A stretch of DNA of 36,091 nt from an uncultured Lachnospiraceae bacterium (GTDB taxonomy: Bacteria > Bacillota > Clostridia > Lachnospirales > Lachnospiraceae), in assembly GCA_945787485.1 (NCBI GenBank), contig CALZHV010000001.1:1-36091 (forward strand), written 5' to 3'. The position numbers and the translations under genes were made by a program. The first letter of the stretch is position 1. Each line of letters opens with the position of its first letter. The notes under the pieces were generated by a model. The model saw only the letters and a program-made list of their open reading frames with translations, ran no database searches and was not told where the DNA came from. Below are positions 34,062 through 36,091 of the stretch, piece after piece.

Positions 34062-34736
34062 ATGATATATATAACCGGAGATGTTCATGGTGATATAAAC
34101 AGATTCAGCGAAGCATTTATTCCAAATGAATCTTCGATGACAAAAGATGATTATTTGATTATTTGCGGTGATTTTGGCTTCATTTTTGCAAACGACGATG
34201 AAGAAAAAGAGTGTCTTGATACACTCGCAACGAAACCATATAATATTTTATGGCTGGACGGCAACCACGAAGCTTTTGATGTTATAAACGAATATCCTGT
34301 TGAAATGTGGAATGGCGGTAAAATTCATCGCATAAGGGAAAATATTATTCATCTTATGAGAGGTCAAGTATTTACAATAGAAAATAAAAAGTTTTTCACT
34401 ATGGGCGGAGCATATAGCATTGATAGATATATGCGTAAAAAAGGCGTTTCGTGGTGGCCGCAAGAACTCCCCAGTGATGAAGAATATAAAGAAGCGACAG
34501 AAAACCTGTTAAAAAATGATGATATTGATTATATATTAACACATACTGCACCACGAGAAATCGTCCGCAGAATGGGATATTATCCTGACGCACACGATAT
34601 GGAACTGACAGGATTTCTTGAATGGGTTATGTATGAATGTGATTTCAAGCACTGGTACTTTGGCCATTGGCATGAAGATAAAGATGTAGGCGATGATTTT
34701 ACTGCACTTTATTATGATGTGGCTAAAATCGCCTAA
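34062..34736 (+). CDS. Calcineurin-like metallophosphoesterase
   Basis: 224 aa, TGAGGA upstream. The metal-binding motifs are in order: GDVHG at 6-10, GDFGF, GNHE, THTAP and the C-terminal GHWH. The enzyme would hydrolyse a phosphoester; the substrate (protein, nucleotide or RNA) cannot be told. It follows the NADAR gene by 24 bases. Confidence 0.88.
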   Translation: MIYITGDVHGDINRFSEAFIPNESSMTKDDYLIICGDFGFIFANDDEEKECLDTLATKPYNILWLDGNHEAFDVINEYPVEMWNGGKIHRIRENIIHLMRGQVFTIENKKFFTMGGAYSIDRYMRKKGVSWWPQELPSDEEYKEATENLLKNDDIDYILTHTAPREIVRRMGYYPDAHDMELTGFLEWVMYECDFKHWYFGHWHEDKDVGDDFTALYYDVAKIA

Positions 34737-34757
34737 CAATAATACGATATTGAACGA

Positions 34758-34789
34758 AAAGGTACGAGAGTTTTAACCTCTGTGCCTTT
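34758..34789. terminator. Terminator between convergent genes
   Basis: AAAGGTACGAGAG pairs with CTCTGTGCCTTT with one bulged G. It lies between the plus-strand phosphoesterase and minus-strand tnpV. T runs follow mainly on the minus strand. Confidence 0.6.
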
Positions 34790-34793
34790 GAAT

Positions 34794-35159
34794 TTAAACA
34801 TAAATTATCTCTTTAGTTACTACTTCACTCGATCGTTGTTGAATTATGTTAATTCTTTGTATCCACTCTAGTTGGTTTTGTGCTTTGAGTTGTTCGGTAA
34901 TGCCTTCTTTTTTCTTCATCTGTTCAACAAGCAAATCAAACATTTCATTTGCTTGTGCATCGACATCTGCAAGGTATCTCCAAAATCTGCCTTCTGCTGT
35001 CATAATGGCAACTGTAATCGGTTTGTGTTTCAAAAGATAATCCTTGTGCATCATGCCCCATTTACCTAGCCTCATATTCGTTTCTTCAGGCGGTAACATG
35101 AGATTTGGAATGAGATAATCTCCTACACGATGATATCTGATAGAATTCTTGTTTGACAT
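34794..35159 (-). CDS. tnpV: TnpV transposon-encoded protein
   Basis: 121 aa. The sequence YHRVGDYLIPNLMLPPEE, then GKWGMMHKDYLLKHKP and YLADVDAQANEMFD match the TnpV family found in Clostridiales conjugative and mobilizable transposons; its molecular role is unknown. ATG 35159 has AGGAGG seven bases upstream, but that site is locked in a 17-bp hairpin. No transposase or recombinase is adjacent in the window. Confidence 0.88.
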   Translation of the reverse strand: MSNKNSIRYHRVGDYLIPNLMLPPEETNMRLGKWGMMHKDYLLKHKPITVAIMTAEGRFWRYLADVDAQANEMFDLLVEQMKKKEGITEQLKAQNQLEWIQRINIIQQRSSEVVTKEIIYV

Positions 35160-35160
35160 A

Positions 35161-35215
35161 GACTAACCTCCTGTTATTTAGTAGTTTTATTCTACCTTAT
35201 AACAGGAGGTTAGTC
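35161..35215 (-). promoter_or_regulatory. 17-bp perfect inverted repeat over the tnpV ribosome site
   Basis: Arms 35161-35177 and 35199-35215 (GACTAACCTCCTGTTAT and its complement) enclose a 21-base loop. In the tnpV mRNA the arm next to the start contains the AGGAGG, so the ribosome site would be hidden in a long stem. Either translational control or a recombination/transposon structure. Confidence 0.75.
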
Positions 35216-35237
35216 GAATGTGTGAATAAATGGATGA

Positions 35238-35714
35238 TTATTTGTTGTTTCGCAAAGCATCTTTTATATCACAACATATTTTATCAAATATGTCTTGAGG
35301 TAATTCACTAAAATTATGTAACTTACCGGCATAGCCACCATTGTAATTATAGCCGGCACTTTTAATAAATGCACTTTTTTGTCTTGTTTCATCCCAATCA
35401 ACAGCTAATGAATGCATATTGCTAATAAGTTCAAAAAGTAGATCAATTTCTGTAATTTTCCAATGTTTTATGTAAGCAACTGTTTCAATTACAGCTATAT
35501 TTATATCATTGTCTTGAAAACATCCCTGTACATCACAAGTTTCTTCTATAACTCGCTTAGGAGCATTTAATCCAATATCAGAAAACTTTTTGCAAAGTTC
35601 ATAAAATTCTGTATCTTCAATATTAGCTGTTGTTCCGAAAATAGCATCAATATTTTTCTGATACTGTTTTATTGAACTGTAAAAATTTTCATTAGAAGAG
35701 CTAATTTTACTCAT
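35238..35714 (-). CDS. Unknown protein, possibly cytoplasmic immunity-like
   Basis: 158 aa, AGGAGG upstream. Helical and acidic, with three cysteines and a tyrosine/glycine patch near the C-terminus (SAGYNYNGGYAGKLHNF). No family recognised. It stands between tnpV and the rRNA methyltransferase end, a typical site for cargo genes. Confidence 0.6.
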   Translation of the reverse strand: MSKISSSNENFYSSIKQYQKNIDAIFGTTANIEDTEFYELCKKFSDIGLNAPKRVIEETCDVQGCFQDNDINIAVIETVAYIKHWKITEIDLLFELISNMHSLAVDWDETRQKSAFIKSAGYNYNGGYAGKLHNFSELPQDIFDKICCDIKDALRNNK

Positions 35715-35737
35715 ATTATCCTCCTATAAATGTTATT

Positions 35738-36091
35738 TTATATCATCTTAAAATGTTTGAGCGCATCCATAATAGCTTCTTCTTTTTCTTTAGGACACTG
35801 CGGCACTCTGTGTCCTTCTTTGCCCTTGTTATAATTCTCACGCTCAATAATACCACACTTTGCCTTAACCTGTGATATGTAAAGACTTGACACTTTAAGA
35901 CTGTGTTTTTCAAGCACATAATCCTTGATTTCCTGATATGTAGCCTTTGTTTCAGCCGCAGTAACATCAAGCTCAGAAAGGTCAAGTTTTATGTCGATAT
36001 GTTCGTCCGGTCTGCGTTGGGACAAAAGAACAACACTCTCCACATGGTCGGTGTGGGGGAACATATCCACGGGTTGGATTTTTTTGACCTT
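35738..36091 (-). CDS. rlmD: C-terminal end of RlmD/RumA 23S rRNA m5U1939 methyltransferase
   Basis: 117 codons remain, entering from the right edge. The first residues KVKKIQPVDMFPHTDHVESV match the end of the methyltransferase domain (PVDMFPHTxHVE), so the catalytic cysteine lies outside the window. After it comes a 90-residue extension (LDVTAAETKATYQEIKDYVL, then KVSSLYISQVKAKCGIIER, NYNKGKEGHRVPQCPKEKEE), a tail I have seen on this enzyme in gut Clostridia. The 3' end of rumA is a known integration site for ICE in streptococci, so this edge may mark the element boundary; that is inference. Confidence 0.8.
   Translation of the reverse strand, partial: KVKKIQPVDMFPHTDHVESVVLLSQRRPDEHIDIKLDLSELDVTAAETKATYQEIKDYVLEKHSLKVSSLYISQVKAKCGIIERENYNKGKEGHRVPQCPKEKEEAIMDALKHFKMI

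Noticed and set aside
34794..35159. Complete transposon around tnpV
   Set aside because: No recombinase or transposase and no convincing terminal repeats are within the window.

Overview
The window looks like part of a conjugative or mobilizable element of a low-GC, gut-type Clostridia (Ruminococcus/Oscillospiraceae-like). The evidence is the AT-rich code, strong AGGAGG ribosome sites, frequent TTG starts, and families typical of such elements: ParB, MobC, a MOBP-type relaxase, PcfJ-like, TnpV and DUF1292. No rRNA, tRNA or CRISPR array was seen. Assignments come from reading motifs only; no database search was run.

Layout. (1) 1-2552: mobilization and partition block on the minus strand (ParB cut by the window edge, relaxase, MobC) with a candidate oriT. 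(2) 2539-6471: a plus-strand pair, a 1012-aa protein with the DFDGD signature of YonO/RNAi-type RNA polymerases, then a protein of unknown function. (3) 7051-12405: a minus-strand RiPP locus with two radical SAM/SPASM enzymes, a Cys-rich precursor, a PqqD-like RRE protein, an RRE-SagB-YcaO fusion and a second, Gly/Cys-rich precursor. The fusion gene is broken by a 224-bp MITE with an exact 8-bp target duplication and by a separate one-base frameshift. (4) 12457-16194: an XRE regulator and a RelA/SpoT-like HD-TGS protein, followed by a decayed second copy of that protein's C-terminus. (5) 16466-31988: the most remarkable block. It holds a Sel1-like protein, a penicillin-binding transpeptidase, an FHA-FtsW/RodA fusion, a vWA protein, a kinase-like protein with a tail anchor, a PP2C phosphatase with a membrane anchor, an acidic-tailed protein, a Lon protease with two AAA+ modules, an M50 membrane protease, small membrane and unknown proteins, and a zinc-ribbon PcfJ-like protein. 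(6) 32015-34736: acetate kinase, DUF1292, a frameshifted NADAR gene and a metallophosphoesterase. (7) 34794-36091: TnpV, an unknown protein and the C-terminal end of an RlmD/RumA rRNA methyltransferase.

Block 5 has the gene content of the actinobacterial fhaB-pstP-rodA-pbpA-pknAB cell-wall operon, merged with a TerY-P-like vWA/kinase/PP2C triad and AAA+ proteolysis, carried on what appears to be mobile DNA. My inference is a phosphorylation- and proteolysis-controlled peptidoglycan module, with the XRE/HD-TGS pair as its divergent regulator. A repeated operator-like motif (TTTCACGA, in pairs spaced 22 bp) lies in front of two operons of the block and next to the HD-TGS gene, and single copies lie in the divergent promoter region, which suggests one regulon.
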